A DNA stretch of 64,000 nt from Rhodocyclales bacterium (GCA_016214145.1 JACRPA010000002.1:62001-126000), one strand, 5' to 3'. Shown: positions 45,399 through 54,496, numbered from the stretch's first letter. Made by a program: numbers and translations. Notes: generated by a model not told the origin, from the letters alone.

Positions 45399-46541
45399 TT
45401 GAAGCCCATCCTCCTCGACTGCGCCTGCGACCTGCCCGACAGCGAATGGCGGCGCCTTGCCACCGCCAACGATCCCTTCATCAGCCGCGCCTTTCTCGGC
45501 GCCGCCGAGCAGACCGGCGCTGCCGGCGAAGCGCTCGGCTGGCGCGCCATGCACCTTGCCCTGCGCGACGGCGCGGGCCGGCTGGCCGGGCTGCTGCCGC
45601 TCTACCTGCGCCAGCATTCCTTCGGCGATTTTTCGCGCGACTGGAACTGGCCTCCCGCCTGGCAGCAGGCCGGGCGCGACTACTATCCCAAGCTCGTCAC
45701 CGGCGTGCCGTACACCCCCTCGCCGGGGCCGCGCCTGCTGGCGGCTGGGGGTGAGGACGCAAGCATCGCCCCCGCCCTGATCGACGCCGCCCTCGATCTG
45801 GTTGCCAAATTGCGCGCCTCGTCCTGGCAGTGCCTTTTCGTGCGCGAGCCCGACCGCCTGCTGCTGGAAGCTGCCGGCCTGCTGCTGCGGCGCGGCGTGC
45901 AGTTCCACTGGCTGAATCGCGGCTACCGCGACTTCGCCGATTTCCTGCAGGGCTTCACCGCCGGCAAGCGCAAGAAACTCAAGCGCGAGCGTCGCGCCGT
46001 CGCCGAAGCCGGGCTGCGCATCGAAGCCCGCCACGGCGACGAGATCGACGCGCCGCTGTGGCGCGCCCTCCATCGGCATTACCGCGACACCTTCCTGCGC
46101 CACGGCAACCACCCGGCATTCAAGGCGGAATTCTTTCAGCGCGTCGGCGCGGAATTGGGGCGCCGCATGGTCGTGTTCGTCGCCTGGCAGGCGGATCGCC
46201 CGGTGGCCTCGTCCATCAGCTACCGCGATGACGCCGCGCTCTACGGCCGGCACTGGGGCACCGACATCGACTGCCCGGGGCTGCACTTCGAACTCTGCTA
46301 CTACCGGGGCATCGAGTACGCCATCGACCACGGCCTGCAGCGTTTCGAGCCCGGCGCGCAGGGCGAGCACAAGCTGGCGCGCGGCTTCGAACCGATGCCG
46401 ACCTGGTCGGCATACTGGATCGCCGATCCGCGCATGCGCGACATCGTGGCCGCCTACCTTCGGCGCGAAGATGCCGCCATGCAGGATTACGAGGCGGAGA
46501 CGGCGCAGCACCTGCCCTACAAGCTGGCTGCGAAACGTTGA
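45399..46541 (+). CDS. FemAB/GNAT-like protein (COG3146 type), TTG start
   Basis: A 380-residue protein. Its N-terminal and central parts contain LPDSEWRRLATANDPFISRA, LPLYLRQHSFGDFSRDWNW and GFTAGKRKKLKRERRAVAEA; the C-terminal part has HLEYHA-like FYRVGAEL..., GRHWGTDIDCPGLHFELCYY and FEPGAQGEHKLARGFEP, which is characteristic of this family. It is often annotated as a GNAT or peptidogalycan biosynthesis protein, but the function is unproven. The start is a TTG at 45399 with GGAAG (45386-45390) at 8 bp; no earlier ATG or GTG is in frame before the methyltransferase stop. Confidence 0.88.
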   Translation: MKPILLDCACDLPDSEWRRLATANDPFISRAFLGAAEQTGAAGEALGWRAMHLALRDGAGRLAGLLPLYLRQHSFGDFSRDWNWPPAWQQAGRDYYPKLVTGVPYTPSPGPRLLAAGGEDASIAPALIDAALDLVAKLRASSWQCLFVREPDRLLLEAAGLLLRRGVQFHWLNRGYRDFADFLQGFTAGKRKKLKRERRAVAEAGLRIEARHGDEIDAPLWRALHRHYRDTFLRHGNHPAFKAEFFQRVGAELGRRMVVFVAWQADRPVASSISYRDDAALYGRHWGTDIDCPGLHFELCYYRGIEYAIDHGLQRFEPGAQGEHKLARGFEPMPTWSAYWIADPRMRDIVAAYLRREDAAMQDYEAETAQHLPYKLAAKR

Positions 46542-46589
46542 GGGCCTGGCAGGACCGAAGATGGCCGCATCGCCACTTCGGCTTGCTGC

Positions 46590-47243
46590 CTACTTCGGCA
46601 GTATTTCCGAGAAATGCCGCAAGGCGGCGAACTCGCCGACATCCTTTTCCGGCTGGCGGGTGTCGGGCAGGTAGACGGCCAGCAGGTGGGCGATGCCGCC
46701 CTGCCGCGCGGAGCGCAGCACCGGCAGGCTGTCGTCGATGAGCAGGGTGCGCGCCGGGTCGTAGGGCAGCAGGGCGCGCAGCGCCGGCCAGAAGGCCGGA
46801 TCCTCCTTCGGCAGGCCGACCTCGTGCGAGGTGATGAGCAGGTCGAAATGCACCTGCAGTCCGGTGCGCGCCATCTTCAGCGAGAGGCTCTTGCGGTGGG
46901 CGTTGGTGACCAGGGCGACGCCCTTGCCGTGCCGGCGCAGCGCTTCGAGGAAACGGGGCACGTCGGGATGCACGGCAATGAGGTGCGCGACTTCCTCCTT
47001 CAGGCGCGCGATGTCGAGCTGCAGTTCGCGCGTCCAGAAATCCACGCAATACCAGTCGAGCGTGCCGGCCTTGGCGCGGTAGATGTCGATCAGCCGGCTG
47101 CGCGCCTCCGCGTGCGGCAGGCCGTGCCGCTCGGCATAGCGCAGCGGCACGTGCTCCTGCCAGAAATGGTTGTCGAAATGCAGGTCGAGCAGCGTGCCGT
47201 CCATGTCGAGCAGGACGGTGTCGATGGCGTCCCAGTCGATCAT
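46590..47243 (-). CDS. HAD-superfamily hydrolase (GMP/IMP nucleotidase YrfG-like)
   Basis: 217 residues, beginning MIDWDAIDTVLLDMDGTLLD. HAD motif I is LLDMDGTLLD (nucleophile and acid Asp), motif II the Thr in GVALVTNAHRKSL, motif III the Lys in EVGLPKEDPAFWPAL, and motif IV LLIDDSLPVL. YrfG-type proteins hydrolyse GMP and IMP; this is by similarity. The ATG at 47243 overlaps the TGA of the upstream GGDEF gene, so it is coupled to a second-messenger gene. Confidence 0.9.
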   Translation of the reverse strand: MIDWDAIDTVLLDMDGTLLDLHFDNHFWQEHVPLRYAERHGLPHAEARSRLIDIYRAKAGTLDWYCVDFWTRELQLDIARLKEEVAHLIAVHPDVPRFLEALRRHGKGVALVTNAHRKSLSLKMARTGLQVHFDLLITSHEVGLPKEDPAFWPALRALLPYDPARTLLIDDSLPVLRSARQGGIAHLLAVYLPDTRQPEKDVGEFAALRHFSEILPK

Positions 47244-48493
47244 TCGTTTTCGGTTTGCAGTGAGGGTATCGCCGCGGAGGATCGCTCCGCCGCCGCTTCC
47301 GGCCGGGTCGCCGATGCCTCCTGCAGCCAGGATGCGGCGACGACGCGGTTGCGCCCGCCGCTCTTGGCGGCGTAGAGCGCCTGGTCGGCGCGCTGCATGA
47401 GCTGGTCGATGGTACGTTCGTGCGCGAGCAGCTGGGCCGCGCCGATGCTGGCGGTGGTGGGCACGGCGAAGCCGGGCGCCGGCAGGCGCTCGGCTTCGGT
47501 CAGTTCGCGCAGCCGCTCGGCGATGCCGACGGCGACTTCCTCGGTGGCATCGGGCAGCAGCACGGCGAATTCCTCGCCGCCCAGACGGGCGAAGAAATCG
47601 TATTCGCGCAGGTGCGGGCCGACCAGCGCGACGAAGCGGCGCAGCGTGTCGTCGCCGGCGGCGTGGCCGAGCTGGTCGTTGATCGACTTGAAGCGGTCGA
47701 GGTCGATCATCAGCAGCGACAGCGGCGTGCCCTTGCGCCGCCAGCGCGCCAGCTCCGATTCCGCGCGGGTGTAGAAGACGCGGCGGTTGCCGATGCCGGT
47801 GAGCGCATCCAGCGTGGCCAGGCGGTTCAGTTCGGAGGCGAGCTGGTCGACGATCATCAGGGCGAAGCCCAGGCTCATCAGCATGGTGATGATGTGGGCG
47901 CCGCCGAGGATCATGCCCTGCCAGAAGTTGGGTGCGAAGAGGTGGGCCGGCGGGCTGTCCGAAAGCAGGGCGTGCCCGAGGCGCACCGTCATCAGCGCGC
48001 AGCCGATGAGGAAGAGCAGGCCGGTGAAGCGGTGCGATACCGGCTTCTCGGCGGAGAGCGGCAGCAGAAGCCGGGCGGCGCTGAGGCCGGTGAGGATCAT
48101 GACGGCGATGGACAGCGTGCCCACCGCCAGGCGATAGGGGGCCGCCGATGTCCACAGCAGGGCGAAGATGATCCCCGAGGCGGCCACCGTGGTCCAGGCC
48201 AGGCGGGTGCTGGGCTTGTCGCCGAGCAGGCGCTGGATGGCGAGGTAGTAGAGGGCCGTGGTCAGCACCAGCAGGGTGTTGCCGCCGACGCGGGCGGGCA
48301 GGTCGTTGGCGGTCTGGGACAGGCCGAGCAGGAGCAGGCCGACGGCCAGCGCGATGTTGGCGCCGGTCCAGTGGGCGACGCCGCGCACGCGGGCGGCGTA
48401 GAAGCGCGAGACGGCCAGCAGCACCAGGGCGGTCGGCACCGCGGTGAAGGCCATCAGCAGCAGGATGGTTCTTGCATCGAGCGTTATGGACAT
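47240..48493 (-). CDS. Membrane-bound diguanylate cyclase (GGDEF)
   Basis: A 417-residue protein predicted to make cyclic di-GMP. About six to eight hydrophobic helices occupy residues 1-225 (for example TILLLMAFTAVPTALVLLAV and IITMLMSLGFALMIVDQLAS), then a GGDEF domain beginning LDALTGIGNRRVFYTRAESE. The active site is LGGEEFAVLLPD; the I-site REYD lies exactly five residues before GGEEF, so feedback inhibition is expected. It is the second c-di-GMP synthase of the window (see 1205). Coupled to the HAD gene downstream and separated by one base from the dehydrogenase stop upstream. Confidence 0.92.
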   Translation of the reverse strand: MSITLDARTILLLMAFTAVPTALVLLAVSRFYAARVRGVAHWTGANIALAVGLLLLGLSQTANDLPARVGGNTLLVLTTALYYLAIQRLLGDKPSTRLAWTTVAASGIIFALLWTSAAPYRLAVGTLSIAVMILTGLSAARLLLPLSAEKPVSHRFTGLLFLIGCALMTVRLGHALLSDSPPAHLFAPNFWQGMILGGAHIITMLMSLGFALMIVDQLASELNRLATLDALTGIGNRRVFYTRAESELARWRRKGTPLSLLMIDLDRFKSINDQLGHAAGDDTLRRFVALVGPHLREYDFFARLGGEEFAVLLPDATEEVAVGIAERLRELTEAERLPAPGFAVPTTASIGAAQLLAHERTIDQLMQRADQALYAAKSGGRNRVVAASWLQEASATRPEAAAERSSAAIPSLQTENE

Positions 48494-48494
48494 C

Positions 48495-50021
48495 TCATGC
48501 CTCCGGCGTCAGCAGGGAGGCGCCGAGCAGCGCGCGGCGCTTCAGCCAGGGGCTCGGGCGATAACGCGGGTCGCCGGAGGCCGCCAGCAGGTTCTCCAGG
48601 ATGTCGAGCACGGTGCGCGCGCCGAGCGCATCGCCCAGCGCCAGCGGGCCCTTCGGGTAGCCGAGGCCGAGGGTGACGGCGCGGTCGATGTCCGCAGGCA
48701 GCGCGATGCCCTGCTGGGCGATGTCGCAGCCGATGTTCACGATGTGCGCCAGCACGCGCTGCGCCACCAGGCCGGCGCTGTCGCGGACGACGGACACCGG
48801 CACGCCGTCGGCGGCGAAGAGACCGTGCGCCGCCTCGCGCATGGCCGGGGCGGTGAGCGGCGTGGTCATCAGGGTGCGCCGCTTGTCGAGGCCGAGGAGG
48901 ACGTCGATGGCGACGGTGCGCGCGGCATCCAGACCTTCGCGCGTGGCGCAGGTGGTGGCATCCTCGCCCAGCGGCGTGACGATGCACAGGGCGCCGTCCT
49001 GGGGAGACTGACTTTTGTCCAGCGTGCCGCCGAGCTGCTGCACCAGCGCCCTGACGGTCGTGGCGAACGCCGGGCGGGCGTCGCTGACCCAGACGCGGGC
49101 CGGCCGCGCGGACGGCGCGGGCGGAACCGGCATGGCCTGTTGCTTGCCATCGGGGTAGGCATAGAAGCCGCGCCCGCTCTTGCGGCCGAGCAGGCCGCCG
49201 GCCAGGCGCTGCGCCGCCAGCGCGGAGGGGCGGTAGCGCGGCTCCTGGTAGTACTGGTGGTAGATCGCCTCCATCACCGGCTGCGAGACGTCCAGGCCGG
49301 TCAGGTCGAGCAGCTCGAACGGCCCCATGCGGAAGCCGGCCGCCTCGCGCAGGATGCGGTCGATTTCGTAAAACTCGGCGACATTCTCGCCGAGCAGGCG
49401 CAGGGCTTCGGTGACGTAGCCGCGGCCGGCATGGTTCACGATGAAGCCCGGCGTGTCCTTCGCGCGCACCGGGGTGTGGCCCATGCGCCGGGCGAGTTCC
49501 ACGAGCGCATCGCCGACCCACGGTTCGGTGAGCAGGGCGTCGATCACCTCGACCACCTTCATCAGCGGCACCGGGTTGAAGAAATGGCAGCCGGCGACGC
49601 GGCCGGGCCGGCGGCAGGCGGCGGCGATCTCGGTCACCGACAGCGAGGAGGTGTTGCTGGCGAGGATGCAGTCTTCGCCGACGATGCCTTCCAGCGCGGT
49701 GAACAATTGCCGCTTGGCCTCCAGCTTCTCGATGATGGCCTCGATGACGACGTGGCAGGGCGCGAAGGCTTCCAGCGCCGCGGCCGGTTCGATGCGGGCG
49801 GCCGCAGCGCCGGCCGCGTCCGGGGCGATCTTGCCCTTGGCGGCGAGGCCGGAAAGCGTGGCGGCGATGGCGTCCCGCGCGGCGGTGGCGGCGCCGGCCT
49901 GCAGATCGAAAATCAGGACGCGGAGGCCGGCCTGGGCGGCGATCTGGGCGATGCCGCGGCCCATGGCGCCGGCGCCGGCGATGCCCAGGGTCAGCGCGGG
50001 GGAGTGGATTTCGGGTTTCAT
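48495..50021 (-). CDS. 3-hydroxyacyl-CoA dehydrogenase (PaaH/PaaC-like)
   Basis: A 508-residue NAD-dependent dehydrogenase of beta-oxidation or phenylacetate-type pathways. Rossmann motif LGIAGAGAMGRGIAQIAAQ; VIEAIIEKLEAKRQLF; catalytic His in VAGCHFFNPVPLMKVVEV; and Ser/Asn in SNTSSLSVTEIA. The C-terminal half repeats the 3HCDH C-domain, as in PaaC/PaaH proteins (RKSGRGFYAYPDGK ends the first copy). Start at MKPEIHSPALTLGI (50021); the open frame extends further upstream. Ribosome binding site is weak. It contains GGAGACTGACTTT at 49003-49015, read here in minus frame as KSQSP. Confidence 0.9.
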   Translation of the reverse strand: MKPEIHSPALTLGIAGAGAMGRGIAQIAAQAGLRVLIFDLQAGAATAARDAIAATLSGLAAKGKIAPDAAGAAAARIEPAAALEAFAPCHVVIEAIIEKLEAKRQLFTALEGIVGEDCILASNTSSLSVTEIAAACRRPGRVAGCHFFNPVPLMKVVEVIDALLTEPWVGDALVELARRMGHTPVRAKDTPGFIVNHAGRGYVTEALRLLGENVAEFYEIDRILREAAGFRMGPFELLDLTGLDVSQPVMEAIYHQYYQEPRYRPSALAAQRLAGGLLGRKSGRGFYAYPDGKQQAMPVPPAPSARPARVWVSDARPAFATTVRALVQQLGGTLDKSQSPQDGALCIVTPLGEDATTCATREGLDAARTVAIDVLLGLDKRRTLMTTPLTAPAMREAAHGLFAADGVPVSVVRDSAGLVAQRVLAHIVNIGCDIAQQGIALPADIDRAVTLGLGYPKGPLALGDALGARTVLDILENLLAASGDPRYRPSPWLKRRALLGASLLTPEA

Positions 50022-50130
50022 GACGATTCTTGCTTTGACGAGCCGGGAGTATATCAACTGGCGCGATTGAACCCTGCGGTTGCTTCCTTTAACATCGCCC
50101 AATACAACGATTATAAAAGGAGGAGGGGAT

Positions 50131-50565
50131 ATGTACGGCAAGGTACTGTTGGCCTACGACGGCTCGCAGAGCGGGCGCACGGCGCTGCTCGAATGCGCCG
50201 ACATCAACAATCTTCTGCATGCCGAAATCCACCTGCTGGCGGTGGCGCCGCTGATGGCCGGGCTCTACCTGACCGAGGGCTTCGTGCCGGAGTCCCTGCA
50301 GGACGAGGAGAACCGGCGCTTCAAGGACATCCTCGACGAGGGCCTCAAGCTGCTCGCCGAGCGCGGGGTGAAGGCGGAAGGCCATGTCGTCACCGGCGAG
50401 CCGGTGGACGATATCTGCCGCCTGGCCGGCGAACTGGGCGCCGACCTCATCGTCGTCGGCCATCGCAAGCACGGCTTCTTCATGTCGCGCTGGTGGAAGG
50501 GTTCGGTCGGTGCCTCGCTGATCGAGGATGCGCCCTGCAGCGTGCTGATCGCGCTGGCGCGGTGA
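50131..50565 (+). CDS. Universal stress protein (UspA family)
   Basis: 144 residues from ATG 50131, with AAGGAGGAGGGG ahead. The Usp fold starts MYGKVLLAYDGSQSGRTALL; the ATP-binding motif is VVGHRKHGFFMSRWWKGSVG, so it is the nucleotide-binding type. C-terminal ends VLIALAR. Its TGA overlaps the GTG of the next gene, a sigma-54 response regulator, so the two are translated together. Confidence 0.92.
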   Translation: MYGKVLLAYDGSQSGRTALLECADINNLLHAEIHLLAVAPLMAGLYLTEGFVPESLQDEENRRFKDILDEGLKLLAERGVKAEGHVVTGEPVDDICRLAGELGADLIVVGHRKHGFFMSRWWKGSVGASLIEDAPCSVLIALAR

Positions 50566-51935
50566 ACCAGCCCATCCCGGCTCCCCTCAGGTCCGCCGCC
50601 GGGAGCACTGCCTGGCAGCAGTACTCCGTCCTCATCGTGGACGACGAGGAAGGCATGCGCAGCTTCCTGCACAAGATGCTCGCCGGCCGCTGCAGCCTGG
50701 TCGAGACGGCGGGCAGCGCGGAAGAGGGGCGGACGCTGTTCAACCGCATCCACTTCGACCTGATCATCCTCGACATCTCGCTGCCGGGAAAAAGCGGCGT
50801 GGAATGGCTCGACGAACTGCGCGAGGGCGGCTTCCAGGGCGACGTCATCCTCATCACCGCCTTCGCCGACATCGACACGGCCATCCATGCCCTGCGCGCC
50901 GGCGCCGCCGACTTCATCCTCAAGCCCTTCCGCGTCGACCAGATACTCAACGCCATCCGCAAGTGCTTCGACCGCGCCCGCCTGCTGCGCGAGAACTTCG
51001 TGCTGCGACGCGAGGTGGCCGAGCTTTCCGGCGGCATCGAGGGCATCGTCGGCTGCTCCGACGCCATGAACCGGCTGTGCCAGATGATCAAGCGCGTGGC
51101 CGCCATGCCGAGCACCGTCCTGCTGCAGGGCGAATCCGGCGTCGGCAAGGAGGTGGCGGCGCGCGCCCTGCACAGCATGAGCCCGCGGGCGCAGCGGCCC
51201 TTCGTGCCGGTGAATTGCGGCGCCATCTCGCCCGAGCTGATCGAGTCCGAGCTGTTCGGCCACGCCAAGGGCGCCTTCACCGGCGCCAGCGAGGCCCACC
51301 ACGGCCTGTTCTACTACGCCCGAGGCGGCACGCTGTTCCTCGACGAGATCGCCGAGCTGCCGCTGCCGATGCAGGCGAAGCTGCTGCGCGTGCTGGAGGA
51401 GCGCATGATCCGCCCGGTCGGCTCGACGCGGGAAATCCCGGTGGACATCCGCGTCGTCGCGGCGACCAACCGCAACCTCGCCGACGAGGTCAGGCACGGC
51501 CGCTTCCGCCATGACCTGTTCTACCGCCTCGACGTGGTGAACATCGTCATTCCGCCGCTGCGCCAGCGGCGCGAGGACATCCTGCCGCTGGCGGGCCACT
51601 TCGCCGCGCAGCTGGCTTCGCACCTGGGGCTGCCTGCCGTGCCGCTCGACGACGGCATCGCCGCCCGCCTGCAGGCCTATGACTGGCCGGGCAACGTGCG
51701 CGAGCTGAAGAATCTGGTCGAGCGCTCGCTCATCCTCGGCTATTTCCCGCTGGATGCGCTGCCCGAAGGGGGAGTGACGGAAACCGTCGCGTCGGCCGCG
51801 GCGCTGGACGCCGTGGAGAAAAGCCACATCCTGGAGGTGCTCGCCGCCTGCGGCGGCAACAAGTCGGAAGCGGCGCGGCGTCTCGGCGTCTCGCGCAAGA
51901 CGGTTGAGCGCAAGCTGGCGCAGTGGGGGGCGTAG
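50562..51935 (+). CDS. Sigma-54-dependent response regulator (NtrC type)
   Basis: A 457-residue activator of sigma-54 promoters, GTG start at 50562 overlapping the UspA stop. REC domain (about 20-140) with [16 protein letters not shown], phospho-Asp in [13 protein letters not shown] and Lys in [15 protein letters not shown]+ domain: Walker [19 protein letters not shown], the sigma-54 contact loop [15 protein letters not shown], Walker [17 protein letters not shown]-terminal Fis-type [23 protein letters not shown]. No sensor kinase is next to it, so its signal is unknown. Its stop lies in the flanking repeat. Confidence 0.95.
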   Translation: MNQPIPAPLRSAAGSTAWQQYSVLIVDDEEGMRSFLHKMLAGRCSLVETAGSAEEGRTLFNRIHFDLIILDISLPGKSGVEWLDELREGGFQGDVILITAFADIDTAIHALRAGAADFILKPFRVDQILNAIRKCFDRARLLRENFVLRREVAELSGGIEGIVGCSDAMNRLCQMIKRVAAMPSTVLLQGESGVGKEVAARALHSMSPRAQRPFVPVNCGAISPELIESELFGHAKGAFTGASEAHHGLFYYARGGTLFLDEIAELPLPMQAKLLRVLEERMIRPVGSTREIPVDIRVVAATNRNLADEVRHGRFRHDLFYRLDVVNIVIPPLRQRREDILPLAGHFAAQLASHLGLPAVPLDDGIAARLQAYDWPGNVRELKNLVERSLILGYFPLDALPEGGVTETVASAAALDAVEKSHILEVLAACGGNKSEAARRLGVSRKTVERKLAQWGA

Positions 51936-51945
51936 GTCGGGAGTT

Positions 51946-52026
51946 GTAGGTCGGGCTTCAGCCCGACGATCGCGGCTGTTGTCCAACGGGGATTTCCTTC
52001 GGTCATCGGGCTGAAGCCCGACCTAC
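51946..52026. repeat. REP-like inverted repeat (GTAGGTCGGGCTTCAGCCCGA type)
   Basis: Two 21-bp arms, 51946-51966 and 52006-52026, are near-exact reverse complements of each other and each arm itself contains the palindrome CGGGCT...AGCCCG. A partial third copy (GTAGGTCGGG) begins at 51932 and provides the TAG stop of the response regulator gene. The whole can form a large hairpin between the convergent response regulator and bamD. Such sequences are dispersed in many proteobacterial genomes. Confidence 0.85.
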
Positions 52027-52030
52027 GGCA

Positions 52031-52813
52031 TCACCACAGCTTCCACCAGGGCTCCTTGCGGTCGAGCCCGCGCTTGTAATACTCGCTGTGGGGGAAGTTG
52101 GTGCGCATGACGCGCTCGGCGTCGTCGCGCAGGTCGTTCATGCCGAGCGCGTCGTAGGATTTGACCAGGATGAACAGCCCCTCTTCGTTGGCCGGCGCGT
52201 CTATATAGGTCTGCACGGAGAACTGGGCGCGGTTGGTGGCGGCGACATAGGCGCCGCGCTTCAGGTAGTAGCGCGCCACATGCACTTCATGGGCGGCCAG
52301 CGCGTTCACCAGGTATTTCATCCGTGCCGAGGCGTCGGCCGCGTACTTGCTGTTCGGGAAGCGTATGACCAGATCCCTGAAGGCGTCGAAGGACTCGCGC
52401 GCCGCCTTCGGGTCGCGCTCCGACATGTCCTGCATGCTGACATAGCCGAGAATGCCGAGGTCCTCGTTGAAGTTCACCAGACCCTTCAGGTAATACACAT
52501 AATCGACGTTGGGGTGGTTCGGGTGCAGCTTGATGAAGCGGTCGCAGGCGGCAATGGCGGCGGCCGGTTCGCCGGCCTTGTGGTAGGCGTAGGCGATCTC
52601 GATCTGCGCCTGCTGGGCGTAGCGGCCGTAGGGGTAGCGCGCCTCCAGGATTTCGAAATACTTGATGGCCTTGTCATAGGAGCCGTCTCCCATGGCTTCC
52701 TTGGCGGCCGAATACAGGCGGTTGGCCGACCAGCCGGCTGTCTCGTCCTTCAGCTCGGGCAGCAGGCCGCAGCCGCCGATCAGCAAGGCGAGAATTAAAG
52801 CTAGACTACGCAT
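52031..52813 (-). CDS. bamD: Outer membrane assembly lipoprotein BamD
   Basis: The essential lipoprotein of the BAM complex. It has 260 residues. Signal and lipobox: MRSLALILALLIGGC with lipidated Cys 15. TPR-like repeats occupy the rest: NRLYSAAKEAMGDGSYDKAI, YFEILEARYPYGRYAQQAQI, AYAYHKAGEPAAAIAACDRF and NVDYVYYLKGLVNF. It is divergent from rluD. Start 52813 has a GGGAA ribosome binding site at 8 bases and its own promoter at 52843-52870, all inside the beginning of rluD. Confidence 0.95.
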   Translation of the reverse strand: MRSLALILALLIGGCGLLPELKDETAGWSANRLYSAAKEAMGDGSYDKAIKYFEILEARYPYGRYAQQAQIEIAYAYHKAGEPAAAIAACDRFIKLHPNHPNVDYVYYLKGLVNFNEDLGILGYVSMQDMSERDPKAARESFDAFRDLVIRFPNSKYAADASARMKYLVNALAAHEVHVARYYLKRGAYVAATNRAQFSVQTYIDAPANEEGLFILVKSYDALGMNDLRDDAERVMRTNFPHSEYYKRGLDRKEPWWKLW

Positions 52814-53774
52814 GATGAATTCCCTGCAAAGAAAGCGCGCCGATTATATCGCAGACCCGGCGCATGTCCTGGTTATTCCCGCGGATTGCGCCGGCCTGCG
52901 CCTCGATCAGGCGCTGGCGCGCCTGCTGCCGGAACATTCGCGCAGCCGCCTCGCCGCCTGGGTGAAGGCGGGCAAAGTCAGTCTCGGCGACACGGCGGCC
53001 GATCCCGGGCGCAAGGTGTGGGGCGGCGAGCGGGTCACGCTCGATGTCGCGCCCTCGTCGGAGGAGACGGTGCAGCAGCCGGAGGACATTCCCCTGGCGA
53101 TACTGTATGAGGACGAGGACATCCTCGTCGTCGACAAGCCGGCCGGGCTGGTGGTGCACCCGGGCAGCGGCAACTGGCAGGGGACGATGCTGAACGCCCT
53201 GCTGCACCATGCGCCGCAGCTCGCCGGCATTCCGCGCGCCGGCATCGTACACCGCCTCGACAAGGACACCAGCGGCCTGCTCGTCGTCGCCAGGACCCTG
53301 GAAGCGCAGACCGACCTGGTGCGCCAGTTGCAGGCGCGCACGGTGAAGCGGCATTACCTGGCGCTGGCGCACGGCGTCGTTGCGCGCGACGGCACGGTGG
53401 ATGCGCCGATCGGCCGCCATCCGGTGCAACGCACGAAGATGGCCGTGGTCGGCGGCGGCCGCGCGGCGCGCACGCACTACCATGTGCTGGAGCGCTTCGC
53501 CCGCGCCACCCTCATCGAGTGCGCGCTGGAGACCGGGCGCACGCACCAGATCCGCGTGCACATGGCCGAACTCGGCCATCCCCTCGTCGGCGATCCGGTG
53601 TACGGGCCGCGCCGGACGGCGCAGCCGCCGCTCGCCGGTTTTCCGCGCCAGGCCCTGCATGCCTGGCGTCTGGCGCTGGTGCACCCGGCGACGCGCGTCG
53701 AGATGGGCTGGGAGGCGCCGCTGCCGGAGGACTTCGCGCAGCTTCTCGCGAAATTGCGGGGCGCGGCGGAGTGA
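52812..53774 (+). CDS. rluD: 23S rRNA pseudouridine synthase D
   Basis: Makes pseudouridines 1911, 1915 and 1917 in 23S rRNA helix 69. 320 residues from ATG 52812 (a second ATG follows at once, 52815). S4-like domain: GLRLDQALARLLPEHSRSRL. Pseudouridine synthase: ILYEDEDILVVDKPAGLVVH, catalytic Asp in AGIVHRLDKDTSGLLVVART, and ETGRTHQIRVHMAELGHPLV. No other ATG, GTG or TTG lies between this start and the S4 domain, so the start overlaps bamD's own start codon, and the bamD promoter lies within its coding sequence. Followed by coupled pgeF (GTGA). Confidence 0.93.
   Translation: MMNSLQRKRADYIADPAHVLVIPADCAGLRLDQALARLLPEHSRSRLAAWVKAGKVSLGDTAADPGRKVWGGERVTLDVAPSSEETVQQPEDIPLAILYEDEDILVVDKPAGLVVHPGSGNWQGTMLNALLHHAPQLAGIPRAGIVHRLDKDTSGLLVVARTLEAQTDLVRQLQARTVKRHYLALAHGVVARDGTVDAPIGRHPVQRTKMAVVGGGRAARTHYHVLERFARATLIECALETGRTHQIRVHMAELGHPLVGDPVYGPRRTAQPPLAGFPRQALHAWRLALVHPATRVEMGWEAPLPEDFAQLLAKLRGAAE
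52843..52870 (-). promoter_or_regulatory. Promoter of bamD inside the rluD 5' coding region
   Basis: On the minus strand, AGGACA (52870-52865), a 16-base spacer, TATAAT (52848-52843). Start of transcription near 52836 gives a 23-nt leader with GGGAA before the bamD ATG. Confidence 0.65.
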
Positions 53775-54496
53775 AGGACTGGATCGTTCCCGACTGGCCG
53801 GCGCCGGCTAAGGTGCGCGCGCTCGTCACGACGCGCGCCGGCGGCGTCAGTGCCGGACCCTATGCCTCGCTGAATCTCGCCGCGCATGTGGGGGACGATC
53901 CGGCGGCTGTTGCGGAGAATCGCCGCAGACTGCGCGCGTATCTGCCGGCCGAACCGCTCTGGCTCACCCAGGTGCATGGCAATGCTGTTGCGCGCGCCGG
54001 CAATGCCGTCGCCGGCGTCGAGGCGGACGCGGCGGTTGCCTGCGGGAAGGGCGCGGTATGCGCCATCCTCACCGCGGACTGCCTGCCTGTCCTGCTGTGC
54101 AACGATGTCGGCACGGCGGTCGGCGCGGCGCACGCCGGCTGGCGCGGACTGGCCGGCGGCGTCATCGAGGCGGCGGTGCGGGCGATGAACGAGCCGCCGC
54201 CGCGCCTGCTGGCCTGGCTCGGCCCGGCCATCGGCCCGCAGGCCTTCGAGGTCGGGCAGGAGGTGCGCGAGGTCTTCGTCGCGCATGCGCCCGACGCGGC
54301 GGCGGCCTTCGCGGCGAAGGAGAACGGCAAATGGCTGGCCGACCTCTATCGGCTGGCGACGCTGCGCCTGAACGCCCTCGGGGTGGATCGCGTCTTCGGC
54401 GGCGGGCGCTGCACCTTTCTCGAAGCGGACAGCTTCTATTCCTATCGTCGCGAGAAAACCACCGGCCGCATGGCTTCCCTGATCTGGCTCGAATGA
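53771..54496 (+). CDS. pgeF: Peptidoglycan editing factor / multicopper-like purine nucleoside phosphorylase (PgeF/YfiH)
   Basis: 241 residues from GTG 53771, which overlaps the rluD TGA. Zinc site and active residues are seen in LTQVHGNAV (His), AILTADCLPVLLC (Cys) and GAAHAGWRGLAGG (His). This family was called laccase-like and is now known as purine nucleoside phosphorylase or peptidoglycan editing factor. C-terminal FGGGRCTFLEADSFYSYRRE is typical. The rluD-pgeF order is conserved in proteobacteria. A longer frame starts upstream, inside rluD, without support. Confidence 0.93.
   Translation: MKDWIVPDWPAPAKVRALVTTRAGGVSAGPYASLNLAAHVGDDPAAVAENRRRLRAYLPAEPLWLTQVHGNAVARAGNAVAGVEADAAVACGKGAVCAILTADCLPVLLCNDVGTAVGAAHAGWRGLAGGVIEAAVRAMNEPPPRLLAWLGPAIGPQAFEVGQEVREVFVAHAPDAAAAFAAKENGKWLADLYRLATLRLNALGVDRVFGGGRCTFLEADSFYSYRREKTTGRMASLIWLE

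Noticed and set aside
48444..50561. Open frame continuing about 700 codons upstream of the sigma-54 response regulator
   Set aside because: It crosses the dehydrogenase gene on the other strand and UspA in another frame. The real start is GTG 50562 next to the REC domain.
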